A stretch of DNA of 64,000 bases, from positions 372,001 to 436,000 of the forward strand of contig NZ_JBHWLR010000005.1 of assembly GCF_042731755.1 (NCBI RefSeq), given 5' to 3'. The position numbers and the translations under genes are program-made. Of the stretch, positions 16,303 through 24,037 are shown piece after piece; position 1 is the stretch's first letter; the number at the start of each line of letters is the position of its first letter. The notes beneath the pieces are model-generated. The model searched no databases and was not told the DNA's origin. It saw only the letters and a list, made by a program, of their open reading frames with translations. Source of the stretch: Promicromonospora sp042731755 (lineage in GTDB: Bacteria; Actinomycetota; Actinomycetes; Actinomycetales; Cellulomonadaceae).

Positions 16303-17240
16303 ACGAACCCTCCGATCGTCGACCACACGGGGTGCTCCGGCCCTGCGTTCTCCGACCGCTGCACGGCCGCCTCGATCAGGCCGTACGGCCGGTCGGCGGC
16401 GAAGAACACCTCGCCGGGGTTGTCCAGGCCGAACGGCTCCAGGTCCACCAGGAAGTGGTGGTTGTTGGGGCACGACAGGCGGATCTCGGCGACGTCGTCG
16501 AACGCCTCCAGCACGGCGCTGCCCATCGCGTAGACGGACTGCTGCAGGGCCAGGGAGTGCAGCTCGGCGAACGTGCTCAGCAGCAGCCCGCGCACGGCGG
16601 TGAACCGCTCGTCGTAGTCCGCCGGGCCGGCGGCCTCGGCGAACGACGCGTCGTACCGCCACCAGGCGGTGACGTCGGTCGCGAGGATGCGGTCGTCGGT
16701 CTCGGGGAGCGTCGTGTACCGGTCGCGGGGGAACCCGGAGAACTCCGACCCGGTGGACTTCAGCACGGTGACGTCGCTCAGGCCAGCGAGCACGGCCAGA
16801 CCGTCGTCGTCGGCGTGCACGAGGGCCGTGCGGCGCTCGGCGGCGCCGCGGACGAACGCGTGGTCGTGGCCCGTCCCGCCGTCGGCCCCTGGTGTGCCCG
16901 TCACGGGCGCGCCCGTCGCGATGCGCTCCCAGCCGTACTGCTCCGCACGCCAGCGCCCGCCCGTGACCTGGGGCTCGGCGAGGAAGTGCCGGGCGAGGCG
17001 TAGCAGGAACGTCTCCGGCGAGCCGACGCCGTCCCGCGCGAACGCCTGCACGGTGTTCTTCTGCGTGTCGGTGGCGATGACGCCCGTGTTGTCCCCGGTC
17101 TCGTGGGTGGCCCGGAAGTCGCCGCGGAGCTGCGAGGTGATGTTCAGGTCGGTGATGCGGTGCCGTGCGGTGTCACGGTCGACGCGCACCAGCCGCACCT
17201 CGGCCTTCCCGTACTGGTTGGGCCCCAGGACTATCGACAT
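16299..17240 (-). CDS. uox: Urate oxidase (uricase)
   Basis: A 313-residue cofactor-free T-fold enzyme converting urate and O2 to 5-hydroxyisourate and H2O2. Motifs are ATDTQKNTVQAFARD (catalytic Thr and neighbouring residues), LKSTGSEFSGFPRDRYTTLP and SCPNNHHFLVDLEPFG. Length matches single-chain uricases of about 300 residues. The ATG directly follows the hydroxyisourate hydrolase stop with no gap, and GGGGAGC is placed 4-5 bp upstream. Confidence 0.96.
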   Translation of the reverse strand: MSIVLGPNQYGKAEVRLVRVDRDTARHRITDLNITSQLRGDFRATHETGDNTGVIATDTQKNTVQAFARDGVGSPETFLLRLARHFLAEPQVTGGRWRAEQYGWERIATGAPVTGTPGADGGTGHDHAFVRGAAERRTALVHADDDGLAVLAGLSDVTVLKSTGSEFSGFPRDRYTTLPETDDRILATDVTAWWRYDASFAEAAGPADYDERFTAVRGLLLSTFAELHSLALQQSVYAMGSAVLEAFDDVAEIRLSCPNNHHFLVDLEPFGLDNPGEVFFAADRPYGLIEAAVQRSENAGPEHPVWSTIGGFV

Positions 17241-17534
17241 TCAGCTCCCCCGGTAGGTGGTGTAGGCGAACGGGCTCAGCAGCAGCGCGACGTGCGTGTG
17301 CTCGGGTCCGAGCACCACGTCGAGCAGCACCTGCCCGAAGAACGTGTCGCGGCCCTGCGCCGCGAACCAGTCGCCGGCGGCGAACGTCAGGACGTGCCGG
17401 CCGGGCGTGACCTCGCCCCAGGCGATACGGCCGTCGTCGTCGGTCACGGCCTGCCGGATGCCCAGGGTGACCGCGAGCCCGGCGGCCGGGAGGCCGCGGG
17501 CGGCGTCCAGCACGTGGGTGGAGGCGGTGCTCAT
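17241..17534 (-). CDS. uraH: 5-hydroxyisourate hydrolase (transthyretin-like)
   Basis: A 97-residue protein that hydrolyses 5-hydroxyisourate to OHCU, the second uricolytic step. The N-terminal STHVLDAARGLPAAGLAV and the C-terminal SPFAYTTYRGS signature are diagnostic of the transthyretin-related family. It is a little short compared with the usual 105-120 residues because the loop before GRHVLTF is reduced. ATG at 17532-17534 overlaps the uraD stop. A tetramer in the cytosol is expected. Confidence 0.94.
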   Translation of the reverse strand: MSTASTHVLDAARGLPAAGLAVTLGIRQAVTDDDGRIAWGEVTPGRHVLTFAAGDWFAAQGRDTFFGQVLLDVVLGPEHTHVALLLSPFAYTTYRGS

Positions 17535-18073
17535 GGCGCCACCGCCGGGTCCGGGGTGGCCGGCGCCTCGGCGGGCGCCTCGGTGGTCTCGTCGACGAGG
17601 GCCTCCAGCCGCAGCAGGGCGATCTGGCGCAGCTGTTCCGCCGTGACCAGCGCCTCGGCGGCGGGGTCGTTGGCCAGCCGCTCGGTGAGGTTCTCGAGGA
17701 TCTGCTCCGCGGTGCGGCCCGCCGCCCGGACCAGGAAGATGCGGCCGAACCGCGCCTCGTAGGCGACGTTGCCCTCGGCGATCCGGGCGGCCGTCGCCTC
17801 GGCCGCGGTGGGCTGCTCGGTGCGGGACAGCCGCGCCTCGGCGCTGTCCCCCGTGGCACGCTCGCCGATCCGCGGGTGGTGCGCCAGGGCCGCGTCGACT
17901 TCGGCGGCCCCCCAGTCCGCGGCCGACCGCATGGCGTGCACCAGCAGCTGGTCCCGGCGCAGGTAGGGGCGGCCGGCCACCACCTCGTCGACCCAGGAGT
18001 CGACGTCGGCGCACGGGCGGACCGCCGCCGCGGCGTCGGACGGGGACAGGGCGTTGAACGTCGCGAGGTCCAT
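17531..18073 (-). CDS. uraD: OHCU decarboxylase
   Basis: A 180-residue all-helical enzyme that decarboxylates 2-oxo-4-hydroxy-4-carboxy-5-ureidoimidazoline to S-allantoin. Conserved features are FNALSPSDAAAAVRPCADV, the catalytic His region ALAHHPRIGE and FGRIFLVRAAGRTAEQIL. First gene of the nine-gene urate/xanthine operon. The tail after residue ~160 is Ala/Pro-rich and unconserved. A GlnR-like site lies 34-60 bp upstream. Confidence 0.94.
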   Translation of the reverse strand: MDLATFNALSPSDAAAAVRPCADVDSWVDEVVAGRPYLRRDQLLVHAMRSAADWGAAEVDAALAHHPRIGERATGDSAEARLSRTEQPTAAEATAARIAEGNVAYEARFGRIFLVRAAGRTAEQILENLTERLANDPAAEALVTAEQLRQIALLRLEALVDETTEAPAEAPATPDPAVAP

Positions 18074-18106
18074 GAGACAAATCTACGGTTTCAACGCGAT
18101 TTGCGA

Positions 18107-18133
18107 GTGGCACACGAGTTTCAGGCCCGTAAA
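18107..18133 (-). promoter_or_regulatory. GlnR-like nitrogen-control site before uraD
   Basis: The minus strand reads TTTAC-N6-GAAAC-N6-GCCAC. The first pair matches 9 of 10 positions of gTnAC-N6-GaAAC (counting n), and the third box matches 4 of 5 with the same 11-bp period. It is 34-60 bp upstream of the uraD start. Confidence 0.45.
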
Positions 18134-18166
18134 TCTTCGCCGACGCCGCCGCTCACGCAGGGTCAC

Positions 18167-18226
18167 GCCGAACGTAGGGTTGATCGGCGCATGAGGCCTG
18201 ATGCGCCGATCAACCCTACGTTCGGC
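18167..18226. repeat. Perfect 26-bp-arm palindrome, family A, copy 1
   Basis: Arms 18167-18192 and 18201-18226 are perfect inverted repeats of 26 bp, starting GCCGAACGTAGGGTTGATCG, with an 8-base loop. A diverged copy is at 24038-24093. It lies between the 3' end of the amidase gene and the uraD promoter, so it could terminate amidase transcription. Confidence 0.9.
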
Positions 18227-18243
18227 AGCCGACGCTCCGCCCG

Positions 18244-19386
18244 CTACAGCGCGAGACGGGACGCCAGCGCGAGCAGCGCGCGGTCCGAGCCTGCCGGGCC
18301 GACCAGGCAGGCGCCCGCCGGGAGCCCGCCCGACGTCGTCACCGGCACCGACACCGCCGGCAGGCCGCCGAGGCCCGCGACGCAGGTCAGCAGCATCGTC
18401 GCCTCGCGGGCGGCCTCGGCGTCCTCGGGCCGCGGCGCGACGGTCGCCGTGGACGGCAGCACGAGCACCCGCTCCCCCAGCCGGTCCCGGATCTGTGCCC
18501 GCGCCCGCGCGACGTCGGCCCGCGCCGCCTCGGCGTCGGCCGCGCCGATCGACCGCGCCCGCTCGAACCGCCCGCGCACCGCGGGGCCGAGGGTGTCCAT
18601 CCGGTCGGCCAGCCACGCGCCGTGCACGGCCCACGCCTCGGCCGCCTGGAGCGTCTGGAACGCGGCGAGCCAGGCCGGCTCGGGCGCCCAGTCGACCGGC
18701 TGCGCACCGGCGGCCCGCGCGAGCTGCCCGACGGCGTCGCGCACCTCGGGCGCGGCCAGGTCCAGCAGGGCGTCGCTCACCACGAGCGGCGCACCCTCCG
18801 GGAGCGGGGCCGGATCGGCCGGGAGCAGCACCTCGCCCACCCGGGCCAGCGTGCCGGCGTCGCGGGCGAGCCAGCCCACGGTGTCGAACGACGGGGCCAG
18901 GGGCAGCAGGCCCCCGGACGACACCGCGCCGTGCGTCGGCCGGATGCCCCACAGCCCCTGGTAGGCGGCGGGCACCCGAACCGACCCGCCGGTGTCGGTG
19001 CCCAGGGCGATACTCGCCTGGCCGGCGGCGACCGCCGTGGCCGGGCCCGACGTCGAGCCGCCGCTGATCCGCCCCGGCGCGCGCGGGTTGGGCGGGGTGC
19101 CGTGGTGCGCGTTCGCCCCGGTCAGCGAGTAGGCGAACTCCTCGGTCTGCGCGATGCCCGCCACGGCGGCACCGGCGTCGAGCAGCCGCGCGACGGCGTC
19201 GGCGTGCTCCTCCTCGACGGGCGCAGCCGCGAGCCAGGCCGGGTTGCCCGCACCGACGCGCTCGCGGGCCACGGCGAACAGGTCCTTGACCGCGACGGTC
19301 TCGCCGTCGAGCACGCCGGAACCGGTGGGGGCGACCAGCGGACCGGGCTCGGGCCGGACCCGCCACACGCTGAGATCAGAAGCCAT
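18244..19386 (-). CDS. Amidase-signature family hydrolase
   Basis: A 380-residue amidase-signature enzyme with a Ser-cisSer-Lys triad. The Lys is in VAVKDLFAVA near residue 34, the cis-Ser in GRISGGSTSGPATAVA and the nucleophile region in GTDTGGSVRVPAAYQG. It is shorter than typical 450-500-residue family members such as GatA or allophanate hydrolase, lacking most of the C-terminal extension, and resembles AtzE/AtzF-like or indoleacetamide-hydrolase-like amidases. Its place beside the ureide operon suggests cleavage of a small amide from purine breakdown (for example oxamate or a ureide), but no substrate can be assigned. ATG at 19384-19386. Confidence 0.8.
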   Translation of the reverse strand: MASDLSVWRVRPEPGPLVAPTGSGVLDGETVAVKDLFAVARERVGAGNPAWLAAAPVEEEHADAVARLLDAGAAVAGIAQTEEFAYSLTGANAHHGTPPNPRAPGRISGGSTSGPATAVAAGQASIALGTDTGGSVRVPAAYQGLWGIRPTHGAVSSGGLLPLAPSFDTVGWLARDAGTLARVGEVLLPADPAPLPEGAPLVVSDALLDLAAPEVRDAVGQLARAAGAQPVDWAPEPAWLAAFQTLQAAEAWAVHGAWLADRMDTLGPAVRGRFERARSIGAADAEAARADVARARAQIRDRLGERVLVLPSTATVAPRPEDAEAAREATMLLTCVAGLGGLPAVSVPVTTSGGLPAGACLVGPAGSDRALLALASRLAL

Positions 19387-19427
19387 GCGCACATGCTGCC
19401 AGGCCCACGTGCGGGCCCGGGCTGGCC

Positions 19428-19506
19428 GGAGGTGCGCTTCTACCCCGTCATTGGGCCCGGAATGCAGCGAGTTCCGGGCGCAATGACGGGGTAGAAGCGC
19501 ACCTCC
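19428..19506. repeat. Long palindrome with 35-bp arms
   Basis: Arms 19428-19462 and 19472-19506 pair over 35 bp with one mismatch and a 9-base loop. The arm begins GGAGGTGCGCTTCTACCCCG. It lies in the divergent gap between the amidase and the TrmB/LuxR-type regulator, 42 bp upstream of the amidase ATG. No second copy is seen in the window. Confidence 0.92.
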
Positions 19507-19695
19507 GGGAGCGGACCGGGCGACGAGCGACGGGCAGACCCCGGTAGGAGGGAGAGTTCGCAGGTCAGCGGCCCACAACGGGCAGCGGGTGAAGTCCGCG
19601 CAAACCTCTGGTCGCGCCCGTCGGCCCTGTGCGATCCTCCGAGACCGGGACTGCCACCGGGCGCCCCTTTGGTCTGTCCGATCGGGGAGTCGAAG
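19507..19695. other. Non-coding leader of the regulator gene
   Basis: Together with the palindrome before it, this completes a 309-bp divergent intergenic stretch. I see no convincing small gene. GGGGAG at 19684-19689 is the Shine-Dalgarno that fixes the regulator start at 19696. A strong promoter motif is not evident. Confidence 0.5.
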
Positions 19696-20688
19696 ATGCT
19701 GCAAGGCCTGGGGCTGTCCGGAACGGCCGAGTCCGTCTACCTGCAGATGCTGCGCGACCGCGATGCGGGACCCGACCAGATCGCCGAGGCCCTCGGGATC
19801 GACGAGCGGCAGGTCCGCGACGCACTGGACGAGCTCTCCCGCCTGATGCTCGTCGAGGCGTCGTGGGCGGGCGACGACGGGTTCCGCCCTGTCAGCCCGG
19901 AGATCGGGCTCGCCGCCCTCCTCGCCCGGGAGCAGGCGCAGGTCGCGCAGCGCAACCAGGAGATCGAGGAGGGCCGCGTCGCCCTGGCGCGCCTCGTCTC
20001 CGAGCTGCAGAACGTGCGCAAGGGGCCCGACGTCGAAGTGCTGGAGACCGCGGAGGAGGCGCGCGACCGCCTCGCGACGCTCACCGAACGGTGCACGCAG
20101 CAGCTCTGCACGTTCGTGCCCACCCGGGCCACGTCGTCGCGCGCGCTGGAGTCGAGCCGGGCGCTGAGCCAGCGCCTGCTGGACCGGGGCGTGCGCATGC
20201 GGACCGTGTACCTGGAGAGCATCCGCAACGACCAGGCCACCTGGGACCACGCGACCTGGCTGCGCAACAACGGGGCCGAGGTGCGGCTCGCCGCGACGGT
20301 CCCCGTCCGGCTGCAGATCATCGACCAGGGCTACGCGATGGTCCCGCTGGCCAACACCGAGGCGGGCTCCGGCGCGGTGGTGATGACCTCCCCCGGCGTC
20401 GTGGCCGCCCTCATGGCGCTGTTCACGCAGACCTGGCGCTCGGCCACCCCGCTCGGCGCGGACCGGCGGCGCGACGACGACGGCCTGTCGGTCCAGGAGC
20501 ACGAGCTGCTCCGGCTGTGGGCCAAGGGCGCCACCGACGAGACCGCCGGCCGCCGGCTGGGCGTGTCCCTGCGGACGGTGCGCCGCCTCAGCAGCGCCCT
20601 CATGGAGCAGCTGGACGCCGGCAGCCGCTTCCAGGCCGGCGCGCGGGCGCTGGACCGGGGCTGGCTGGACCCGGCCGACCTCAGCTGA
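19696..20688 (+). CDS. TrmB/LuxR-type transcriptional regulator
   Basis: A 330-residue probable one-component regulator. The N-terminus is a TrmB-like winged helix (GLSGTAESVYLQMLRDRDAG ... IAEALGIDERQVRDALDELS). A coiled stretch (residues ~75-105) and a PLD-like central domain with SRALSQRLLDRGVRMRTVYL follow, then a C-terminal LuxR/GerE-type helix-turn-helix (LSVQEHELLRLWAKGATDET ... LGVSLRTVRRLSSALMEQL). ATG at 19696 is chosen for the GGGGAG site 6 bp upstream. It faces a secreted-peptide gene and a 94-residue gene on the other strand and overlaps the latter by 8 bp at its 3' end. Such regulators in actinobacteria often neighbour small secreted peptides or lanthipeptide genes; a sensory role is inference. 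Confidence 0.8.
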   Translation: MLQGLGLSGTAESVYLQMLRDRDAGPDQIAEALGIDERQVRDALDELSRLMLVEASWAGDDGFRPVSPEIGLAALLAREQAQVAQRNQEIEEGRVALARLVSELQNVRKGPDVEVLETAEEARDRLATLTERCTQQLCTFVPTRATSSRALESSRALSQRLLDRGVRMRTVYLESIRNDQATWDHATWLRNNGAEVRLAATVPVRLQIIDQGYAMVPLANTEAGSGAVVMTSPGVVAALMALFTQTWRSATPLGADRRRDDDGLSVQEHELLRLWAKGATDETAGRRLGVSLRTVRRLSSALMEQLDAGSRFQAGARALDRGWLDPADLS

Positions 20689-20965
20689 GCTCCGCCGGGC
20701 TCCAGACCCGGACCGCGCCCAGCGACCATTCGCGCAGCTCGAGGGAGTCCGCCGCGGCGAGCAGCAGGCGGCACCCTGTCGCCGCCGCCTGCTCCAGCGG
20801 GACCAGCAGGAAGATCACCACGCCGAACCCCGTGGGCAGCGTGCCGGCGTAGACGTGCATCAGCTGATCCTGCGGTACGGCGACGGCCTGGACCGCCTCG
20901 ACGAGCTCCGCCGACGTGGTCCAGGCCGTGGTGGGCGCCTCGACATGGATGCTGACGACCCGCAT
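20681..20965 (-). CDS. 94-residue hypothetical protein
   Basis: No family recognised. The product is soluble, without a signal peptide, beginning MRVVSIHVEAPTTAWTTSAE, with a hydrophobic core GFGVVIFLLVPLEQAAATGC and a charged C-terminus. It looks like a small alpha/beta fold, perhaps ferredoxin-like. The gene begins 6 bp after the secreted-peptide stop, so both are probably one transcript, and its end overlaps the convergent regulator by 8 bp. Codon use is normal for the window, supporting a real gene. Confidence 0.6.
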   Translation of the reverse strand: MRVVSIHVEAPTTAWTTSAELVEAVQAVAVPQDQLMHVYAGTLPTGFGVVIFLLVPLEQAAATGCRLLLAAADSLELREWSLGAVRVWSPAELS

Positions 20966-20971
20966 CGATCG

Positions 20972-21106
20972 TCAGGGCTGGGCGGGGGTCGGCGGGGCCG
21001 TCTCCCACTGGGGGTCGGAGGCACTGGCGGCGACCTGGCCGGTACCGGTGAGCAGGAGGGCGGTGAGGACGACGACGGCGACGCGCTGCACGTTGTTGAT
21101 ACGCAC
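20972..21106 (-). CDS. Small secreted peptide (44 residues)
   Basis: GTG at 21104-21106 has a GGAGAA site 6 bp upstream. The product has a basic N-terminus (VRINNVQR), a hydrophobic core (VAVVVLTALLLTGTGQ) and an Ala-Ser-Ala-Ser cleavage site, leaving a short exported C-terminal peptide SDPQWETAPPTPAQP. No family recognised. It is the first gene of a two-gene unit with the 94-residue protein, converging on a TrmB/LuxR-type regulator. An extracellular signal is a reasonable but unproven guess; a longer reading frame beginning at 21241 is less likely because it lacks a ribosome site and would bury the signal peptide. Confidence 0.6.
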   Translation of the reverse strand: MRINNVQRVAVVVLTALLLTGTGQVAASASDPQWETAPPTPAQP

Positions 21107-21233
21107 GATGAATTCTCCGTTTCGACGCGGGATTCTTGCTTTCTGTCTTTCATTCTTTCCCGCCGTCGGCCGGGTAACAAGACAATGGCACTGACCTGAC
21201 CGTGCCACGACAATTCCTGCCGCGCGGACAGCA

Positions 21234-21279
21234 AATGGCACGGTCCTGCCACCGCATTCGGTGGCAGGACCGTGCCATT
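21234..21279. repeat. Perfect 20-bp-arm palindrome
   Basis: Arms 21234-21253 and 21260-21279 (AATGGCACGGTCCTGCCACC and its complement) are perfect, with a 6-base loop. An additional partial inverted half, GACAATGGCA, lies at 21181-21190 and pairs with 21273-21282. It is 18 bp past the NlpC/P60 stop, a terminator-like position. Confidence 0.9.
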
Positions 21280-21297
21280 GTCAGCCGGGTGACCGGA

Positions 21298-22893
21298 TCA
21301 CATGTTCACCCGGATACCGAAGTCACCCCCGTAGACGTTCGTCACGTGCACGCTGGTCGAGTTGCGCGGTGGCGCCGCCTCGACCATCTGGCCGTTTCCT
21401 AGGTATATCGCCACGTGATAGGTGCTCGACCAGCCACCCCACATGATCAGGTCACCGCGCTGCAGGTTGCTCATGGAGACCTTGGTGCCCTTGCTGAGGT
21501 GGGCGCCGGTGTAGGTGCCGATGTCGACGCCCGCACCCTGCCAGAACGCGTACTGCGTCAGGCCGGAGCAGTCGAAGCCGAACCGGCTCCGGTCGTCGTA
21601 GCCGCCCGGGCTGCAGCAGATGCCGTAGGTCGGGCCGTACTTGTTGCCGCCGCCCCAGGAGTAGGTGTAGCCCTGGCCGGTCTGGGCCAGCGCGGCCTGG
21701 ATGACCCGCTCGACCTTCTGCGCGTAGTCGCCGCTGGTGTCGCCACCGGGGCTGCCCGGGTCGACCGGACCCTCGGAGACCGGGCACGTGGTGCCCGTGA
21801 TGAACTTGTGGGAGGCGTTGTTGTTGTAGAGCGTGCCGTTCAGCGCGCCCTTGAAGCCCGCCGCCACGGCCTGCGAGGAACCGCCGTAGTAGCTGTTGTA
21901 GTAGACGCAGACGGTCTTGCTGGACCGGTTCCACACCGACGCGGCGTTGTTCTTGATGCACTCGCCCTGGCCGGCGCCCGCACCCTTGAAGTCGTAGCAC
22001 GACGGCTGCGAGGTGCCGTAGTCACCGACCGAGTCGGAGAAGTCCGAGATGGACCCCGCGTTGCCGCTGTTGTAGTAGTAGCAGATCTCGCCGCTCTCGC
22101 AGGTGCCGCTGCGCGAGCCGCCACCGGGGGCGGTCGCCCCGACGAACTGGTGCGAGGCGTTGTTGTTGTAGAGCGTGCTGTTGAGCGCGCCCTTGAACCC
22201 CGGGGCGACGTCCTGGTAGGTGCCCGCGTAGTTGCTGTTGTAGTAGACCCGGACGGTCTTGGTCGACCGGTTCCACACCGACGCGGCGTTGTTCTTGATG
22301 CACTCGCCCTGGCCGGCGCCGGCACCCTTGAAGTCGTAGCACGTGGGCTGCGAGTCGCCGTAGCTGCCGGCGGACTCGGTGAAGTCGGAGATCGACCCCG
22401 CGTTGCCGCTGTTGTAGTAGTAGCAGAACTCGCCGTCCTCGCAGGTGCCGCTGCGTGCCCCGGTGTCGTTGCCGGTGCTGCCGACGAGCTGGTGCGAGGC
22501 GTTGTTGTTGTACAGCTCCGCGCTGAGCTGGCCCTTGTAGCCCGAGCCGATGTTCTGGTACTCGCCGCCGTAGCCGGTGTTGTAGTAGACACGGACGTTC
22601 TCGCCGGTCCGGTTCCACACCGAGGCCGCGTTGTTCTTGATGCACTCGCCCTGGCCGTTGCCCGACCCCTTGAAGTCGTAGCAGGACGGCTGCGCGGTGC
22701 CGTAGTCGCTCACCGAGCCCGTGAAGTCCGAGACGGACCCCGCGTTGTCGCTGTTGTAGTAGTAACAGAACTCGCCGCTGTCGCAGACCCCGTCACGTGC
22801 CGCGGCGGACGCAGGTCCCGCCACGCTCACGAAGGCCCCCAGGAAGGTGGCCAGCAACGCGATCATCGCGAGAAGCGCAGGTGCTCTTCTCAT
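21298..22893 (-). CDS. Secreted NlpC/P60 hydrolase with three I36-type repeats
   Basis: A 531-residue exported protein. Residues 1-31 are a Sec signal peptide (ALLAMIALLATFLGAFVSVA, ASA site). Three ~114-residue repeats begin at Cys37, Cys151 and Cys265, each with GEFCYYYNS, CYDFKG, GQGECIKNNAASVWNR and LYNNNASH; they resemble the peptidase-inhibitor I36 / beta-gamma-crystallin-like family. A Gly/Pro linker (~375-390) leads to an NlpC/P60 endopeptidase with Cys442 in FDCSGLTQ and His493 in YHVAIYLGNG, probably cutting peptidoglycan stem peptides. The start at 22891-22893 is preferred over the ATG two codons earlier because AAGGGAG then has about 8-bp spacing. The repeats may bind wall polymers or inhibit proteases. 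Confidence 0.88.
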   Translation of the reverse strand: MRRAPALLAMIALLATFLGAFVSVAGPASAAARDGVCDSGEFCYYYNSDNAGSVSDFTGSVSDYGTAQPSCYDFKGSGNGQGECIKNNAASVWNRTGENVRVYYNTGYGGEYQNIGSGYKGQLSAELYNNNASHQLVGSTGNDTGARSGTCEDGEFCYYYNSGNAGSISDFTESAGSYGDSQPTCYDFKGAGAGQGECIKNNAASVWNRSTKTVRVYYNSNYAGTYQDVAPGFKGALNSTLYNNNASHQFVGATAPGGGSRSGTCESGEICYYYNSGNAGSISDFSDSVGDYGTSQPSCYDFKGAGAGQGECIKNNAASVWNRSSKTVCVYYNSYYGGSSQAVAAGFKGALNGTLYNNNASHKFITGTTCPVSEGPVDPGSPGGDTSGDYAQKVERVIQAALAQTGQGYTYSWGGGNKYGPTYGICCSPGGYDDRSRFGFDCSGLTQYAFWQGAGVDIGTYTGAHLSKGTKVSMSNLQRGDLIMWGGWSSTYHVAIYLGNGQMVEAAPPRNSTSVHVTNVYGGDFGIRVNM

Positions 22894-23143
22894 CAACATT
22901 CTCCCTTCAGCGGGCCGTTCTCCGGCCCGGTGCTTTCTCTGCCGATTCGGGATGCCGGACCGGATAGGAAAATGTTTGCAATTCACGGACAATGCCGGGA
23001 AGTGGGATGACGGTGCCACGAACCGTGAATGACTGCTCGGGACAACTACCGCGCTCCTGGCACCAAGATGCACGCCGCGGGCATGGCACACGTGGGCCAG
23101 AAAAAAGATCGCGAGCCGGTGGGCCGCGGGGTTGGATCGCCGT

Positions 23144-24010
23144 ATGACCGTCATCATGAGCACGCCCGGCACGGGCGACCTGGCCGTCGCGACCGACGCG
23201 CTGCGCGCGTGGCAGGACGATGCCCGGCCCGTGCAGCTGCACCCCGGGGACGTGGGCTGGTACCAGCGGTTCGGCGCCGGGACCGCCGCGGCGGCCGTCC
23301 GGACCTGGAGCCGGGACGGCCGGGTGCTCGCCGTCGGCCTCCTCGACGGGGCACGGGTGCTGCGCATGACGACGGCGCCCGACGCCCACCGCGACGAGGA
23401 GCTGGCGCGGCGGCTGGTCGCCGACGTGACGGCGCCGGAGCGCGGGGTGCTCCCGGACGGGGAGGTCAGCGTCGAGGCGCCGCCGGGCGCCCTGGTGAGC
23501 GACCTGCTCGCGGCCGAGGGCTGGCGCACCGAGGAGCCGTTCACGCCGCTGCAGCGCGACCTCACCGACCCCGTCGAGGACCCGGGCGTGCGGGTCGAGG
23601 TGGTCGGCCCGGACCGCGTGAGCGACCGGACCCGCGTGCACCGGGAGGCGTTCGGCGGCCCGACGTTCACGGACGAGCGCTGGCACGACATGGCGGCCGG
23701 CCCGCTGTACGCCGACGCGCGTTGCCTGCTCGCCTACGACGACGCGGGAGTGCCCGTCGGCGCGACGACCGTCTGGTCGGCCGGCCCCGGCAGGCCCGGC
23801 CTCGTCGAGCCCCTGGGCGTGCACCCGGACCACCGCGGTCGCGGCTACGGCCGGGCGATCACCGTGGCCGGTGCGGCCGCGCTGCGCGAGCTCGGGTCGT
23901 CCAGCGCCGTCGTCATCACGGAGGCCGCGCTCGTCGGCGCGGTCGCCACGTACGTGTCGGCAGGCTTCGAGCGGCTCCCCGACCGCCACGACCGCCAGCG
24001 AGCCGCGTAG
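23144..24010 (+). CDS. GNAT-family N-acetyltransferase
   Basis: A 288-residue protein with a degenerate N-terminal half and a C-terminal acetyl-CoA-binding GNAT domain: LVEPLGVHPDHRGRGYGRAI carries the R/Q-x-x-G-x-G/A pyrophosphate motif near residue 230. Tandem-GNAT proteins of this size are common in actinobacteria; acceptor unknown. ATG at 23144 is used; an in-frame TTG at 23132 is possible. Divergent from the NlpC/P60 gene with 250 bp between, which contains an 8-bp inverted repeat ATTCACGG/CCGTGAAT (22981-23030) but nothing else recognisable. Confidence 0.8.
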   Translation: MTVIMSTPGTGDLAVATDALRAWQDDARPVQLHPGDVGWYQRFGAGTAAAAVRTWSRDGRVLAVGLLDGARVLRMTTAPDAHRDEELARRLVADVTAPERGVLPDGEVSVEAPPGALVSDLLAAEGWRTEEPFTPLQRDLTDPVEDPGVRVEVVGPDRVSDRTRVHREAFGGPTFTDERWHDMAAGPLYADARCLLAYDDAGVPVGATTVWSAGPGRPGLVEPLGVHPDHRGRGYGRAITVAGAAALRELGSSSAVVITEAALVGAVATYVSAGFERLPDRHDRQRAA

Positions 24011-24037
24011 GGTCGCGGGCGCGTCCGTAGGAGTGGC

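Noticed and set aside
21107..21241. A longer 89-residue version of the secreted peptide gene.
   Set aside because: The extension has no ribosome site, is Arg/Cys-rich and would hide the signal peptide; the GTG at 21106 has a good site.
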